This document shows, piece after piece, positions 62,851-64,000 of a DNA stretch of 64,000 nucleotides. The stretch spans positions 2,604,001 through 2,668,000 of the forward strand of contig CM073547.1 in the NCBI GenBank assembly GCA_037074615.1, given 5' to 3'. Position numbers and translations under genes: made by a program. Positions within the stretch are counted from its first letter, which is position 1; the number at the start of each line of letters is the position of its first letter. The notes beneath the pieces were generated by a model. That model saw only the letters and a list, made by a program, of their open reading frames with translations, had not been told where the DNA came from and did not search any database. The DNA comes from Leucaena leucocephala. Taxonomy: Eukaryota > Streptophyta > Magnoliopsida > Fabales > Fabaceae.

Positions 62851-64000
62851 ATCTTGCTCCACAAGTTATATAAGAAAGGCTAAGTAAGAAGAAGGCCATT
62901 GATCCAATTCGTCGACTCGTCAGAAGGTTTAAGAAACCAAAAAATCAATAAGCCGAAACAGTACTTAGTGCAAATTTGTGCTTTTCTCCTCAATAAACAA
63001 GTTTTCGTGTGTGTGTGAGGAAGCCTAGTTGGTGTATTCTATTAACAAGAAAATTCTAATAAACAAGAGTTCTCGTGATTTTGTCATTCTCCTAATGCAG
63101 CAAACCTTTTAATTTGAAGTTTATTTTTTTAAAAAAATACTAATATAATAAATTTATTATTTTATGTTGTTGGCTTCCAAGTGGAACTGCCATGACATAT
63201 CAAGTAGTGAAAGTAATAAATTAATTAATTGACTTCTTATCGGATTAACTTTATATTTTGGTATAAAAAATTTAGGTGAGTTTGACATTGATCTTTTACT
63301 AAGGCTAAGATATAGCCTCAAATATCATAGAGCTCTTATAGAAAATGTATAAGATTGCCTATCAAAAGAGTTATTATAGTAATAACATACTATTTATGTT
63401 AACCCTTATATAATTAACTTAATAATTAAGTTGGCCCATGTATTAATGAACCCATGACCATGGGACTGGGATTGCCCATCATGGGCCAACCCAATCAAGA
63501 AGTGACATAGAAAATTCAAACCCATTCGATGGCAAATAAAGCCCATTGGGTAGACATTTTATTTGATAATGCCTACTAATAAAATCTTTAATTATACTAA
63601 TAAGAGTTCACATAAATAATAAAAAATAAATTAATATTTTATTAGAATATTAGTTTAATTTCTATTATCGTTATAAATACTTCTTTAGTAGACGATCTCG
63701 TAAGTCCCCTATAAATATTCTCTAAATTTAAGAGTTATACTCTAATTTTAGTAGAGAACCGGTACTAAATCCTCTAAACTTTTTGTAACAAAAAAAAGGC
63801 TTTAATTGTGTCTATATAACTTTATTTGGAACAAGAACATGCTCAGTATTTGTTTTTAATATATTATAGATGATAATGTTGGGTCGAATACTCAAATTGA
63901 CCAGCGTTCTCATCTCCATTTTCATATCAATTTCATTATCTGAAAAACATGGAGGCCACCCATTTTTCAAGCATGTACAACTATTCAGGGAGGACTTTTA
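62851..64000. other. intergenic end of window
   Basis: AATAAA-type signals near 62990 could belong to the ankyrin/PGG remnant. Site II-type motifs (TTGGCCCATG, ATGGGCCAACCC, GCCCATTGGG) cluster at 63430-63555. No coding frame is supported. Confidence 0.4.

Noticed and set aside
1..64000. CRISPR arrays, rRNA, bacterial operons or prophage
   Set aside because: No regularly spaced direct repeats, no rRNA landmarks, and all genes are intron-bearing or plant-specific.

Overview
This is eukaryotic, plant nuclear DNA, almost certainly from a eudicot. It shows GT-AG introns, AT-rich intergenic DNA, plant-only gene families (class I KNOX, EBS, PFP-beta) and plant LTR and hAT-type transposon remnants. 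No bacterial gene organisation, CRISPR array, rRNA or convincing tRNA is visible. The species cannot be named from the sequence alone.

Six complete protein-coding genes are present, all on the minus strand. I rebuilt their exons from splice sites and family conservation: (1) 619-4359, an EBS-type BAH-PHD histone reader, 5 exons; (2) 5847-12170, a nucleus-encoded mitochondrial ribosomal protein L4, 8 coding exons; (3) 15329-20975, SHOOT MERISTEMLESS, a class I KNOX homeodomain protein, 4 exons; (4) 33023-35874, a PUX4-like SEP-UBX cofactor of CDC48, 4 exons; (5) 40149-41201, an intronless plant protein with an ADELF motif; (6) 53601-58801, the catalytic beta subunit of PPi-dependent phosphofructokinase, 16 exons. 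In all five multi-exon models the exon lengths sum to an open frame of the expected family size.

The genes are not an operon or pathway. They sit as islands between repeat-rich gaps, the largest being 21.0-33.0 kb and 41.2-53.6 kb. The gaps hold broken genes (two V-ATPase subunit B fragments near 28.7 and 30.6 kb, an ankyrin/PGG-domain fragment near 62.1-62.8 kb, two unassigned exon-like segments near 38.7-38.9 kb) and mobile DNA. The mobile DNA includes an LTR element with gag and protease but no pol inside an L4 intron, beside an inverted partial LTR; a copia LTR-gag remnant just 3' of STM; a GC-rich non-autonomous hAT-type element with a perfect 8-bp target duplication; a second, older hAT-like element; and a recurring element of about 0.4-0.5 kb with GTTTGG/CCAAAC ends, of which one copy is inserted in another.

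I found no convincing wholly new biological system. The most interesting points are the nested, apparently deamination-decayed repeat family, the palindromic LTR arrangement beside the pol-less element, the paired V-ATPase B pseudogene fragments, a GC-AG intron in L4 that hosts the retroelement, and the 9-codon last exon of EBS behind a 2.2-kb intron.
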